The notes: generated by a model from the letters alone, not told the origin. Shown: positions 1 to 11,476, counted from the first letter of the stretch. The stretch is DNA of 64,000 nt from JAOUEA01 sp963810945 (GCA_963810945.1 CAWEPI010000004.1:558001-622000), one strand, 5' to 3'. Translations and numbers: made by a program.

Positions 1-2198
<2,198 letters not shown>

Positions 2199-2225
2199 GA
2201 ACCTACCGCCCGTGAGGATGCAGCC

Positions 2226-3017
2226 ATGAACGCCATCACCAACGTCATCGACGTCACCGACGCCAACTTCGAGCAGGTCGTGATCGAGGGGTCCAAGGAC
2301 CGACCCGTCGTGGTCGATCTATGGGCCGAGTGGTGTGGTCCGTGTAAGACCCTCGGACCCATCCTCGAGAAGGTCGCGGGGGAGCGGGCCGGTGCCTTCC
2401 TGTTGGCGAAGTTGGACGTCGACGCCAACCCGATGGTGGCGGGCGCGTTCGGCGTCCAGAGCATCCCGACGGTGATCGCGTTCAAGGACGGCGAGCCGGT
2501 GAACGGATTCGTCGGCGCCTATCCGGAGGAGGCCATCAACCAGTTCGTGGACCTCCTGCTGCCCACCGAGGCCGAGCTCGTGGTGGAGGAGGCCCAGGCC
2601 GAGGCGGAGGCCGGCGACCTGGACGGGGCGGAGCAGGATTACCGCGACGCCTTGGCCAAGGATCCCCAGAACCGCGAGGCCGCCGTCGGACTGGGCCGGA
2701 TCCTGGTGGATCGCGGCGACGTCGACGAGGCACGGACCCTGCTGGGGCCGTTCCTCCCCGATCCCGATGCGGAGCGCTTGCTGGCGGCGGCGCGCGTCCA
2801 GGGATGGGGGACGTCTCCCGGCGATGGGCCGCTCGGTGAGGCCAGGGCGCTGGGCGCCGCGGGGCGCTGGCGCGAGGCGTTCGAGGCGATGCTGCAGCAG
2901 CTCCCCCAGGACCGAGACGGGGCGCGGGACACGATGCTCGACGGCTTCGCCGCCCTCGGGGACGAGGATCCGATGGTGATCGAGTACCGGCGCAAGCTGG
3001 CGAACGCGCTCTTCTGA
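2226..3017 (+). CDS. Thioredoxin-TPR protein (CnoX/YbbN type)
   Basis: This is a 263-residue cytoplasmic protein with an N-terminal thioredoxin fold and C-terminal tetratricopeptide-like helices. The redox motif WCGPCK (C37, C40) is complete and the cis-proline segment QSIPTV is present. The E. coli member of this architecture (CnoX) has lost the standard CxxC and acts as a chaperone-like holdase; here CGPC is intact, so a real disulfide reductase activity is plausible. From about residue 110 the sequence turns into acidic and alanine-rich helical repeats. It begins 27 nt after the copper ATPase and may share its transcript, which would fit protection of thiols under metal stress, but that link is inference. 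A purine-rich GAGGATG lies just upstream of the ATG. Confidence 0.85.
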   Translation: MNAITNVIDVTDANFEQVVIEGSKDRPVVVDLWAEWCGPCKTLGPILEKVAGERAGAFLLAKLDVDANPMVAGAFGVQSIPTVIAFKDGEPVNGFVGAYPEEAINQFVDLLLPTEAELVVEEAQAEAEAGDLDGAEQDYRDALAKDPQNREAAVGLGRILVDRGDVDEARTLLGPFLPDPDAERLLAAARVQGWGTSPGDGPLGEARALGAAGRWREAFEAMLQQLPQDRDGARDTMLDGFAALGDEDPMVIEYRRKLANALF

Positions 3018-3159
3018 GCATCCGACGGTCCTTCGGACGAGGTCGACCGGGGAGCGTTCGGCGGTCGTTTAGGGCTTTCGGCGGTTCCGGACGTCACCCT
3101 GCCCGCCTACACTGGGTGCCTGCAGCCCCCCTCGAGCGCGACGAACGGACCCCCCCGAG

Positions 3160-4713
3160 TTGACTGAGCCCAACCTTCCCCGTCCCGTAGGATCCGACGC
3201 GTTCGAGTTCGAGTCGGGCTTCGCCGCCGGCGGCGTCGACACCTCCGAGGCCCGGGTGCACCTGATCCCCCCCACCCCCGAGGACATCCCCGCCGTCGAG
3301 CCGGGTCGGGAGAACAGCCGCCCGGGATCCAGGGTGCGCCGCGAGTACGGCAAGATCGCGATCGCGATGGCGCTCACGGACGTGACCTCGCTCCTGTTGG
3401 CGTTCGCCCTCGCGTCCGCGATCCACGAGCGCGTGATCACCGCGCCGCTGGACGTGCGCTACCTCGTGGTGGCCACCCCGCTGCTGGTCATCGGGGTCTT
3501 CTCGGCGTTCCGCCTCTACTCGGTGCAGCGACTCAATGCGGCCGAGGAGTTCCGCCGGCTGCTGCTCGGCGTCAGCATGATCATCACCACGGCGGTCACG
3601 GTCTCGTTCTGGACGCACTCGACGTTCTCCAGGTTGTGGATCGCGCTCTCCTGGGTCCTGGCGCTGATGTTCGTCCTCGCGACCCGGTGGACCTGGCGCA
3701 AGGCCGTGGGCAAGGCACGGGAGCGCGGGCGCCTGGCCCTGCGCACGCTGATCGTGGGCGCCAACGCGGAGGCCGGACGGGTGGTCACGGAGATGCGCCA
3801 GCGCGGCCTCGGCTTCATCCCGCTCGGGTACGTCTGCGCCGACGCCTGGGGCCGCCCGACCACGGACATCCCGATGATCGGGCACGTCGACGACCTCCAG
3901 CCGTTGATCGCCGAGTACGACGCCGACTGCATCTTCGTCGCGTCGAGCGCGATCCGGCCCGAGCACATGGCGCAGGTCTCCAAGGCGGCCCGACGCACGG
4001 GCATCGAGGTCCGCGTCACGGCCAACGTCCAGGAGGTGCTGAGCTCCCGCGTGGCGGCGCACCCGCTCGGCGGGCTGATGGCGTTCGCCCTGAAGCCCGT
4101 GCGGCTGTCGGGGTTCCAGGCGCTGGCGAAGCGCTCGTTCGACCTCAGCGTCACGGTGCTGAGCTCCCTCATCCTGCTGCCGGTCTTCGGCGCCGTCGCC
4201 CTCGCCGTCAAGCTCACGTCACGGGGGCCGGTCTTCTTCCGCCAGCAGCGGGTCGGATACCACGGCCGGCCCTTCGAGATCATGAAGTTCCGGACGATGG
4301 TCGTCGATGCCGAGGACCGGCTCGAGGATCTCCTCCATATGAACGAGGCGACCGGACCGCTGTTCAAGATGAAGAACGATCCTCGCGTCACCGGGGTCGG
4401 CCGGTTCCTGCGCAAGCTCAGCCTGGACGAACTGCCGCAGCTCTTCAACGTGATCAAGGGCGACATGAGCCTGGTGGGTCCGCGCCCGCCGCTGCCGCGC
4501 GAGGTGACGCAGTACGAGGAGTGGATGATGGCGCGCCTCGAGGTGCGCCCGGGCATCACGGGGTTGTGGCAGGTCAGCGGTCGCAGCGAGCTGCCGTTCG
4601 AGGACTACGTCCGCCTCGACCTCTTCTACATCGAGAACTGGTCGCTCGCCTACGACCTGTTCATCCTCGCGAAGACGGTCCCGACGCTCGCGACGGCGCG
4701 CGGCGCCCACTGA
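3160..4713 (+). CDS. Polyprenyl-phosphate sugar-1-phosphate transferase (exopolysaccharide initiation)
   Basis: This is a 517-residue integral membrane enzyme of the WbaP/WcaJ family, which moves a sugar-1-phosphate from a nucleotide sugar to undecaprenyl phosphate to start a surface glycan. The N-terminal half has about four hydrophobic helices (residues 65-180) and a Rossmann-like CoA-binding domain (about 185-290). The C-terminal catalytic domain carries KRSFDL, the basic FRQQRVG segment, MKFRTMVVDAE, LSLDELPQLFNV, MSLVGPRPPLPREV and RPGITGLWQVSGR, all hallmarks of the family. The start is TTG, without a strong Shine-Dalgarno sequence. No other polysaccharide genes adjoin it, so the sugar and the final polymer are unknown. 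Confidence 0.9.
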   Translation: MTEPNLPRPVGSDAFEFESGFAAGGVDTSEARVHLIPPTPEDIPAVEPGRENSRPGSRVRREYGKIAIAMALTDVTSLLLAFALASAIHERVITAPLDVRYLVVATPLLVIGVFSAFRLYSVQRLNAAEEFRRLLLGVSMIITTAVTVSFWTHSTFSRLWIALSWVLALMFVLATRWTWRKAVGKARERGRLALRTLIVGANAEAGRVVTEMRQRGLGFIPLGYVCADAWGRPTTDIPMIGHVDDLQPLIAEYDADCIFVASSAIRPEHMAQVSKAARRTGIEVRVTANVQEVLSSRVAAHPLGGLMAFALKPVRLSGFQALAKRSFDLSVTVLSSLILLPVFGAVALAVKLTSRGPVFFRQQRVGYHGRPFEIMKFRTMVVDAEDRLEDLLHMNEATGPLFKMKNDPRVTGVGRFLRKLSLDELPQLFNVIKGDMSLVGPRPPLPREVTQYEEWMMARLEVRPGITGLWQVSGRSELPFEDYVRLDLFYIENWSLAYDLFILAKTVPTLATARGAH

Positions 4714-4723
4714 CCGATCGGTC

Positions 4724-4744
4724 GCTGATCCGGACCGGATCAGC
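4724..4744. terminator. Bidirectional hairpin between convergent genes
   Basis: A perfect 9-bp inverted repeat (GCTGATCCG, 3-nt loop, CGGATCAGC) lies between the ends of the sugar transferase (+) and lipB (-) and covers the lipB stop codon. There is no T-tract, which is common for actinobacterial terminators. Placement between two convergent genes supports a shared terminator. Confidence 0.5.
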
Positions 4745-5450
4745 CGGCGGCGGCCGAGGATGCGGCCGAGAAGGCGGCGGCCTCTGCGCGCGGCGGCGCC
4801 TGAAACGCCAGGTCGAAGACCTCCGCGAGCCGGTGCGCCACGATCGGTCGCATCTCCGCGACGCTCACGTCACGTCCCGCGAGCCGGGTCAGGCTCGTCA
4901 CCCCGTTGTCGGGCAGGCCGCAGGCCACGATGCCTCCGAACCACGAGAGGTCCGTGTCGCAGTTGATCGCGAAGCCGTGCAGCGTCACCCGGGTCCGCAT
5001 CAGTCGCACGCCGATCGCGCAGACCTTGTCGTCGCCCGAGAAGACCCCGGTCTGCACGTCGTCCCGGCGGCGGAGGGCGACCCCGATGTCGCCGGCGCTG
5101 CGGATCACCGCTTCTTCCAACGCGCGGAGGTATCGCGCGGCATCCGGAACGGCGCCCAGGTGCAGGATGGGGTAGCCCACCAACTGACCCGGGCCGTGGA
5201 ACGTGAAGGACCCGCCCCTGTCGATGTGCTCGACGCGGGCGCCCCGGGCCTTGGCCTCGTCCTCCGACCAGACGAGGTGCTCCGGCTTCGCACGGCGCCC
5301 GGCGGTGAATACGGGGGGATGCTCCAGGAGGATCAGCGCGTCGGGTGCAGCCTCGGTGAGGCGACGCTCTGCCAGACGGTGCATCGCCGCGTTGGCGATG
5401 TCGTAGGGGACGAGCCCGTCGGGCTCGAAGAGCCAGGTCGGACGGGTCAC
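4740..5450 (-). CDS. lipB: Lipoyl(octanoyl) transferase
   Basis: This enzyme transfers octanoyl from acyl carrier protein to the lipoyl domains of 2-oxoacid dehydrogenase and glycine cleavage proteins. It has 236 residues, normal for LipB. Family motifs are clear: GGSFTFHGPGQLVGYP (residues 79-94), KVCAIGVR with catalytic K142, HGFAINC, and ACGLPDNGVTSL with catalytic C177. It is the last gene of the lpd-E1-E2 operon, 16 nt after the E2 gene that encodes its substrate. The partner sulfur-inserting enzyme LipA is not in this window. Confidence 0.95.
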   Translation of the reverse strand: MTRPTWLFEPDGLVPYDIANAAMHRLAERRLTEAAPDALILLEHPPVFTAGRRAKPEHLVWSEDEAKARGARVEHIDRGGSFTFHGPGQLVGYPILHLGAVPDAARYLRALEEAVIRSAGDIGVALRRRDDVQTGVFSGDDKVCAIGVRLMRTRVTLHGFAINCDTDLSWFGGIVACGLPDNGVTSLTRLAGRDVSVAEMRPIVAHRLAEVFDLAFQAPPRAEAAAFSAASSAAAG

Positions 5451-5466
5451 GGTTGCGCGCCCCGCA

Positions 5467-6771
5467 TCAGACCCCCAGGTCTTCGGCGAAGTCCCACGTC
5501 TCCAGGTTCTGCTTGATGCGCGCCAGGAATCGGGTGGCGAGCTCGCCGTCGATCACGCGGTGGTCCCAAGACATGGAGATGTAGACCATGGAGCGGATCG
5601 CGATCGCGTCATCGATCACGACGGGCCGCTTCTGGATCGTGTCGAGGGAGAGGATGCCCGCGTTCGGTTGGTTGATGATCGGCACGCTGATCAACGACCC
5701 GTACGGGCCGGGGTTGGTGATCGTGAACGTGGCCCCGGTCACCTCGTCCGGCTGGAGCTGGTGGGAGCGCGCACGAGCGGCGAGGTCGGCGATCACGCGA
5801 GCGATGCCGGGCACGTTCATGGCGTCCGCGTTCTTGATGACCGGCACGATCAGGCCCTGGTCGTAGCTGACCGCGATCCCCATGTTCACGTAGCGCCGCA
5901 TGATGAGATCCTCGCCGCGGAGCTCGGCGTTCACCATCGGGTACTCGAGGAGCGCCTCCGTGGTCGCCCGGGTGACCATGGGCAGATACGTGAGCTTCAC
6001 GCCGTAACGAGCGAAGAAGGCGTCCTTCACCCGATCCCGCAACTTGACCAGGTGGTCGACGTTCACCTCCACCATCGTCCACGCGCGCGCCGACGTCTGC
6101 AGGGAGCCGACCATGTGCTGCGCGATGGCCTTGCGGATGTGGGACATGGGCACGACTTCCTCGGCGGCGCCGGGCACCGACGGTGAGGGAACGGGTGTCA
6201 GGGCCGGGGCGGGTGGGCCCGCAAGGGGTGCGGCGGACGCCGCGGGTGCAGCGCCGCTCGCCGCTGCGGCCGCCTCGACGTCCTTCTTGGTGATACGACC
6301 GCCCGTTCCGGTCCCGATCACGGTGGCCAGGTCGATCCCATGATCGGCGGCGAGGCGGCGCACGAGCGGCGAGAGGATCTGCGATCGGGGGCCGCGGTCC
6401 GGCACGGTGGAGGCGGCCGCCGCGGCCGCGGGGACCGCGGGAGCGGCGGGCGCTGCCGTTACCGGGACCGCCGGGACCGCCGTCGGTGGGGCCGCGGGCG
6501 CCTCGTTCGCTGCGGATGCCGGAGGGGCGGCGGCGCCGTCCTCCTCGATCTCCGCGATGTCGGTCTTCACCGCCACCGTGGCGCCTTCGGCCGCGAGGAG
6601 CTTCGTGACGGTCCCGGAGACGGGGGAGGGGACCTCGGTGTCGACCTTGTCGGTCGAGATCTCGAAGAGCGGCTCATCGCGGTCGATGTGCTCGCCCTCC
6701 TGCTTCAGCCACTTGAGGATGGTGCCCTCGACGATGGTCTCGCCGAGCTGGGGCATCTGGATCGTCGTCAC
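5467..6771 (-). CDS. Dihydrolipoamide acyltransferase (E2) of a 2-oxoacid dehydrogenase complex
   Basis: This is the core E2 component, which carries acyl groups on a lipoyl arm and hands them to CoA. It has 434 residues. A single lipoyl domain (1-80) has the lipoylated lysine in ISTDKVDTEV (K42). A long Ala/Pro linker follows, then a peripheral-subunit-binding domain with SPLVRRLAADHGID and GTGTGGRITKKDV (about 132-168), then the catalytic acyltransferase domain ending in SMSWDHRVIDGELATRF, with the HxxxDG active site. It lies between E1 beta and lipB. Substrate (pyruvate versus branched-chain or other 2-oxoacid) cannot be assigned from sequence alone. Confidence 0.93.
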   Translation of the reverse strand: MTTIQMPQLGETIVEGTILKWLKQEGEHIDRDEPLFEISTDKVDTEVPSPVSGTVTKLLAAEGATVAVKTDIAEIEEDGAAAPPASAANEAPAAPPTAVPAVPVTAAPAAPAVPAAAAAASTVPDRGPRSQILSPLVRRLAADHGIDLATVIGTGTGGRITKKDVEAAAAASGAAPAASAAPLAGPPAPALTPVPSPSVPGAAEEVVPMSHIRKAIAQHMVGSLQTSARAWTMVEVNVDHLVKLRDRVKDAFFARYGVKLTYLPMVTRATTEALLEYPMVNAELRGEDLIMRRYVNMGIAVSYDQGLIVPVIKNADAMNVPGIARVIADLAARARSHQLQPDEVTGATFTITNPGPYGSLISVPIINQPNAGILSLDTIQKRPVVIDDAIAIRSMVYISMSWDHRVIDGELATRFLARIKQNLETWDFAEDLGV

Positions 6772-6784
6772 GGTGGGAGCCTCC

Positions 6785-7828
6785 TCACCAGGCAGCGAGT
6801 TCGTCGACGGCCGCCTCGATGTCGGCCACCTGCGGCAGGAACGCGTCCTCCAGCGTCGGAGAGAACGGCACGGGCATGTTGGGGGGTGCGAGGCGCTTCA
6901 CCGGCGCATCGAGGTGCTCGAAGGCCCGGTCCGCGATGACCGCCGCGACCTCCGTGCCGATGCCGAGGAACCGATACGACTCGTAGAGCACCAAGGCGCG
7001 CGAGGTCTTCTCGATGGATCGCAGGACCGTCTCCTCGTCGATCGGATAGACCGTGCGCAGGTCCACGACCTCCACGGAGACCCCCTTGGCCTCCAGCGAC
7101 TCGGCCGCCTCGAGCGCCTTGTGGACCATGGCGCCGTACGTGACGATGGACACATCCGTGCCCTCCCGCTTCACGTCGGCCTTGGAGATCTCCACGGTGA
7201 AGTCGGGGTCGGTCGGCACGACCTCCTTGATGCGGCGGTAGAGCCATTTGTGCTCGAGGAACAGCGACGGGTTGTCGTCGCGGATGGCGGCCTTCAGCAG
7301 GCCCTTCGCGTCGCTGGGGAACGCGGGGCACATGATCTTGATGCCTCCCGCGTAGGCGAACCACGGCTCCGGGTTCACGGAGTGGAAGCTCGACGCACGC
7401 ACGCCGCCTCCGCTGGGACCGCGCAGGACGACGGGGAGCGGCACGCCGGCGCGGTAGTGATAGCGGGCGAGGACGGTCGTGATCTCGTCGAACCCGCTCG
7501 ACATGAAATCGGCATATTGGAACTCCGCGACCGGACGCAGCCCTTCCATCGCCGAGCCGACCGCCGTCCCGACGATCGTCTCCTCGGCGATGGGCGTGTC
7601 CATCACGCGTTCGGGCCCGAACCGGTCGATGAACCCCTCGGTGACCTTGAACGCGCCCCCGTAGACCCCGATGTCCTCGCCCAGCATGTAGACGCGCTCG
7701 TCGCGCTCCATCTCCTCCCAGAGGGCCTCGGCGATGGCGATCAGGTAGGTGGCCTGCCCGTCCTCGGTGCGCTTGCCGCGCGGTTCGGCGCCGTGGCCGG
7801 CCGCCGCTGCCTCGACCTTCTGCGCCAT
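6785..7828 (-). CDS. 2-oxoacid dehydrogenase E1 component, beta subunit
   Basis: This is the beta half of a thiamine-diphosphate-dependent E1 heterotetramer, which decarboxylates a 2-oxoacid. It has 347 residues: a pyrimidine-binding transketolase domain (about 25-200, with LGEDIGVYGGAF, DTPIAEETIVGTAVG and RGPSGGGVRAS) and a C-terminal transketolase domain (about 215-340, with VVDLRTVYPIDEETV). The ATG at 7828 is chosen because it overlaps the E1 alpha stop as TGATG, implying coupled translation; the open frame extends further upstream but only as antisense or out-of-frame sequence inside E1 alpha. The lysine- and alanine-rich first 20 residues are unusual but in frame. Confidence 0.93.
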   Translation of the reverse strand: MAQKVEAAAAGHGAEPRGKRTEDGQATYLIAIAEALWEEMERDERVYMLGEDIGVYGGAFKVTEGFIDRFGPERVMDTPIAEETIVGTAVGSAMEGLRPVAEFQYADFMSSGFDEITTVLARYHYRAGVPLPVVLRGPSGGGVRASSFHSVNPEPWFAYAGGIKIMCPAFPSDAKGLLKAAIRDDNPSLFLEHKWLYRRIKEVVPTDPDFTVEISKADVKREGTDVSIVTYGAMVHKALEAAESLEAKGVSVEVVDLRTVYPIDEETVLRSIEKTSRALVLYESYRFLGIGTEVAAVIADRAFEHLDAPVKRLAPPNMPVPFSPTLEDAFLPQVADIEAAVDELAAW

Positions 7829-8886
7829 CACGGGCTCTCCGTCCCGCCGCCACGACCAGGTTCCGAGATCCAGTAGCCGTCTTCGACCCACTGTCCCTTG
7901 ATCGCGTCGCCGGGCTCCGGGAACGGCGAGGCGAGCGCGAAGTCGTAGCCCTCCTGGAACTCCTGCTCCACGCGGGCCTGCACCTCGTCGATGTCGTCCT
8001 TGGTGAGGACGCCCTCCGACAGCAGCCACTCCTCGAAGTTCTTCACCGGGTCGTGATGGGTCATGTAGTCCTCGAGGAGTTCGGGGGGCACGTAGTTGGC
8101 GGGGTCGTGACCCGCGTGACCGCGCCAACGGAGCGAGACGGATTCGATGAGCGTCGGGCCGTCGCCCACGCGGGCCCGCTCGACCGCTTCGTGCGCGACC
8201 TCGTAGACCTCGAGGACGTTGCCCCCGTCCACCCGGCGCCCCGGGATCCCGAAGGCCGACGACCGCTCGGCGATCGTGGGCACGGGGAACTCCAGGGGGT
8301 TCGGCGCCGAGTAGGCGTACTGGTTGTTGTTGACGATCCAGACGACCGGCAGACGATGGATCGCCGACGTGTTGATGGCCTCGTACCACCGACCGTTGGA
8401 CGTGGCGCCGTCGCCGCAGATCGCGAGCGCCACGCGGCCGTCGCCGGCTCGCTTGTACGCGAGCGCCGCCCCCACGGCCACCGGATAGGCGATCGGCAGG
8501 TGCGACATCACCGCGAAGGTACGGTGGCCGTACCAGTCGCCGATGTGGCTGTTGCCGTCGCGGCCGCGGAGGTAGCCGTCGATGCGTCCCCAGTACTGCG
8601 CCATGACCCGCTTGAGGTCGAGCCCCTTGGTGAGCTGCGCGGTGAGGTCGCGGTGCGTCGGGAAGAGCGAGTCGGTCTCACGCAGCGCATAAGCGACCCC
8701 CACATGGGTTCCCTCCTGACCGCGTCCGGAGTAGAAGGCGCCGGGGAGCCGGCCCTGGCGGTAGAGGGCCTCCATCCGCTCATCGAAGTGCCGGGCGAGC
8801 TTCAGGAGGTGCAGGATCTCCTTCAGCCGGTCATCGGGGAGCGGTCTCGTCCCCTGACCTACCGCGGGCTCTGTCTTCGTGGCCAC
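7828..8886 (-). CDS. 2-oxoacid dehydrogenase E1 component, alpha subunit
   Basis: This is the alpha half of the E1 heterotetramer and binds the diphosphate of thiamine diphosphate. It has 352 residues. The TPP-binding stretch runs from GDGATSNG to IVNNNQYAYS (about 165-200). Other E1 alpha signatures are YRQGRLPGAFY, GRGQEGTHVGVAYAL and SLRWRGHAGHDP near the phosphorylation-loop region. It starts with GTG preceded by a good GAGGAG ribosome-binding site and begins 13 nt after lpd. Separate alpha and beta E1 genes plus E2 and E3 are typical of branched-chain 2-oxoacid or Gram-positive pyruvate dehydrogenases. Confidence 0.93.
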   Translation of the reverse strand: MATKTEPAVGQGTRPLPDDRLKEILHLLKLARHFDERMEALYRQGRLPGAFYSGRGQEGTHVGVAYALRETDSLFPTHRDLTAQLTKGLDLKRVMAQYWGRIDGYLRGRDGNSHIGDWYGHRTFAVMSHLPIAYPVAVGAALAYKRAGDGRVALAICGDGATSNGRWYEAINTSAIHRLPVVWIVNNNQYAYSAPNPLEFPVPTIAERSSAFGIPGRRVDGGNVLEVYEVAHEAVERARVGDGPTLIESVSLRWRGHAGHDPANYVPPELLEDYMTHHDPVKNFEEWLLSEGVLTKDDIDEVQARVEQEFQEGYDFALASPFPEPGDAIKGQWVEDGYWISEPGRGGGTESP

Positions 8887-8899
8887 CTTGCTCCTCTTC

Positions 8900-10282
8900 T
8901 CACATCGAATGCAGCGGCTTGCCCGACAGCGCGAGGTGCGCCTCGCCGATCCCCTCGGACAAGGACGGGTGGGGGTGCATGAGGGCGGCCACCTCCGAGG
9001 GGACGGCCTCCCAGTTGGTGATCAGCATCCCCTCGGCGATCAGGTCCGTCACGTGCGGTCCGATCATGTGCACGCCGCGGACCGGACCGTCGTCCGCCTC
9101 GGCCACGAGCTTCACGAAGCCTCCCTCACCGACGATGTTGGCCTTGCCGATCCCCCGGAAGTCGAGCTTCTCCGTCACGATGTTCATGCCGCGTTCCCGG
9201 GCCTGTGCCTCGGTGAGTCCGACGCTCGCGATCTCCGGGGAGCAGTAGGTGACGCGTGGGATGTTCACGTAATCGATGGCCGGCACGTCCTGGCCCGCGA
9301 TCCGCTCGGCCACCGCGTAGCCCTCGGTGAAGGCGACGTGGGCGAGCTGGAGCGGCGTCGATGCGACGTCGCCCACCGCCCAGACGTGCGGCACGTTCGT
9401 GCGCAGCTGCTCGTCCACGTCGACGAACCCCTTCTCATGGAGCGCCACGCCGGCCTCCGCGAGCTCGAGCCCCGCGGTCACGGGACCGCGGCCGATGGCC
9501 ACGAGGCAGACGTCCGCCCTCGTCGTCACCGTCTTCCCCGCAGCCTCGTACGTGACCTCGACCGCGTCACCCACATCCTTGACCTCGGTGACGGAGGCGC
9601 CGGCCGCCGTCGTGATGCCCCGTTTGCGATACGCGCGCGCGATCTCCTTCGAGATCTCCTCGTCCTCCAGCGGGGCGAGGCGGGGCAGCGCCTCGACGAC
9701 GGTGGTCTCGGCCCCGAAGGAGCGGTAGATCGACGCGAATTCGAGGCCCACGGCTCCGGCCCCGATCACCACGGCGGACGCGGGCATCCCGTCGGACCAC
9801 AAGGCCTGGTCGCTCGTGATGATGCGGTCGGTGAGCTCGATCCCCGGCAGCAGCCGGGGTGCGGATCCTGAGGCCACGATCACGTCGGTCGCCCGTACGC
9901 GCGCGCCGCCCACCTCCACCTCGGGACCCGGCAAGAGGCGCGCGGTGCCTTCGAGGACCTCGATCTTGCGCTGGCTCACGAGGGCGGTCACGCCCTTCAC
10001 CAACTTGTCCACGATCTTCTCCTCGAAGGCCGTCACGGCAGGCCAATCCGGGGTTCCGGTCGCCTGGATGCCCCACTCTTCGGAGCGGTTCACCGTGTCC
10101 ATCACGGCAGCCGATTGGAGGAGGGCCTTCGTGGGGATGCAGCCGCGCAGGAGGCACGTGCCACCGAGGCGTCGGTCGCGCTCGACGAGGGCCACGCGTC
10201 GGCCGAGCTGGGCTGCGCGAAGGGCTGCGGAGTACCCGCCCGTCCCCGCGCCGATCACCACTACGTCATACGCATCAGCCAT
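8900..10282 (-). CDS. lpd: Dihydrolipoyl dehydrogenase (E3)
   Basis: This flavoprotein reoxidises dihydrolipoamide with NAD+. It has 460 residues from the chosen start. The FAD-binding GAGTGGYSAA lies at residues 11-20, the redox-active disulfide is C43-C48 in GGTCLLRGCIPTK, the NAD-binding Rossmann motif is GAGAVGLEFASIY, and the C-terminal dimer-interface motif is HPHPSLSEG. I chose ATG at 10282 (MADAYDVVVIG) over an in-frame GTG 24 nt further upstream because family members start here. It is the first gene of the E1-E2-lipB operon, and E3 may also serve the glycine cleavage system of the divergent gcvT. Confidence 0.95.
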   Translation of the reverse strand: MADAYDVVVIGAGTGGYSAALRAAQLGRRVALVERDRRLGGTCLLRGCIPTKALLQSAAVMDTVNRSEEWGIQATGTPDWPAVTAFEEKIVDKLVKGVTALVSQRKIEVLEGTARLLPGPEVEVGGARVRATDVIVASGSAPRLLPGIELTDRIITSDQALWSDGMPASAVVIGAGAVGLEFASIYRSFGAETTVVEALPRLAPLEDEEISKEIARAYRKRGITTAAGASVTEVKDVGDAVEVTYEAAGKTVTTRADVCLVAIGRGPVTAGLELAEAGVALHEKGFVDVDEQLRTNVPHVWAVGDVASTPLQLAHVAFTEGYAVAERIAGQDVPAIDYVNIPRVTYCSPEIASVGLTEAQARERGMNIVTEKLDFRGIGKANIVGEGGFVKLVAEADDGPVRGVHMIGPHVTDLIAEGMLITNWEAVPSEVAALMHPHPSLSEGIGEAHLALSGKPLHSM

Positions 10283-10292
10283 CCGGTGAGCA

Positions 10293-10298
10293 AGTCTA
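10293..10298 (-). promoter_or_regulatory. Candidate -10 of lpd operon
   Basis: TAGACT on the minus strand ends 10 nt before the lpd ATG, predicting a leader of only about three bases. It shares the 74-nt divergent intergenic region with gcvT. Confidence 0.35.
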
Positions 10299-10343
10299 AC
10301 CGGCACCTGGGCTTGCGTCGGGGACGCCCCGCTCGCTCGGACG

Positions 10344-10349
10344 TACCAT
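10344..10349 (+). promoter_or_regulatory. Leaderless -10 of gcvT
   Basis: TACCAT is followed by exactly 7 nt and then the gcvT ATG, so transcription should begin at or next to the start codon. No Shine-Dalgarno sequence is present. Confidence 0.5.
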
Positions 10350-10356
10350 CCCGGGC

Positions 10357-11476
10357 ATGGACGAGGTGACGGAGATCGAGGAGCTCAAGCACACGCCGCT
10401 CGAGGAGGAGCACGCCCGACTCGGAGCGAAGATGGGACCGTTCGCGGGCTGGAACATGCCGATCGAGTACGCGGGGACGCTGAAGGAACACGAGGCGGTG
10501 CGCGAACGCGTGGGGCTCTTCGATCTGACGCATCTGGGCAAGGTCGAGGTCACGGGGCCGGGGGCGCTCGCGATGCTGCAGGGGGTCATCTCGAACGACC
10601 TGCGCAAGGCCTCGGTCGGGGAGGCCCTCTACAACCTGGTCTTGAACGAGGGCGGCGGCGTGATCGAGGACCTGATCGTCTATCGGATGGAGACGGAGCG
10701 CTACTTCGTGGTGCCCAACGCCGCGAACGCGCAGCGCGTGTTGCGGATGCTCGAGGAAGCGCCCGCGGAAGACCGCCTGCACCTCGTCTATCACCAGGAC
10801 TGGTGCTTCCTGGCGGTCCAGGGCCCTGAGTCCGTGCACGTCGTCTCGACGCTGTTCCCGGAGGCCACCGACCTCGCGTTCATGCAGTGCACCGAGACGC
10901 TGTACAAGCGCCGGCCCGTGATCCTCACGCGGTCGGGCTACACGGGCGAGGTCGGCTTCGAGCTGTTCACCTACCAGGACGTGGCCGTCGAGCTCTGGTC
11001 GGCGCTGATGTCGGCGGCGGAGCCGTTCGGGGGCATGCCGTGCGGCTTGGCCGCCCGCGACGTCCTCCGGCTGGAGATGGGCTATCCCCTCTACGGCCAG
11101 GACCTGTTCGAGTCCTCCACGGCATTGGAGGCGGGCTTGTCGTGGGCCGTCTCGCTCGACAAGGGCGACTTCCGTGGCCGCGCGGCGTTGGTGCGTCAGA
11201 AGGAGGAGGGCCTGCCCAGCATCCTGCGCGGGCTGCGGATGGCGGAGCGTCGCCATATCCCGCGTGCGCACTATCCGGTGTTCGTCGGGGACCAGGTGGT
11301 GGGGGAGGTGACGAGCGGGACGTTCTCACCCGTGCTCCAGACCGGCATCGGCCTCGCTTATCTCTGGCCGGCCGGACGCGGTGGCGCTGGGGGACACGGT
11401 CGAGGTCGACATCCGCGGGCGCAGGGGCGCCGCCACGGTGGTACGCCCTCCGTTCGTCGACCGGAGCCCGCGCTGA
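10357..11476 (+). CDS. gcvT: Aminomethyltransferase (glycine cleavage T protein), frameshifted near 3' end
   Basis: GcvT moves the aminomethyl carbon of glycine from lipoylated H protein to tetrahydrofolate. Family features are GPFAGWNMPIEY near residue 30, the LFDLTHLGKVEVTG stretch, SGYTGEVGFELF and PCGLAARDVLRLEMGYPLYG. The reading frame breaks at nt 11362-11365: one extra base in TATCTCTGG throws out the last 35 codons. In the shifted frame the expected C-terminus continues with GDTVEVDIRGR and VVRPPFV and stops at 11474-11476. The combined protein has the usual length of about 372 residues. It diverges from lpd, which encodes the matching E3; the H and P proteins are not in the window. 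Confidence 0.88.
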
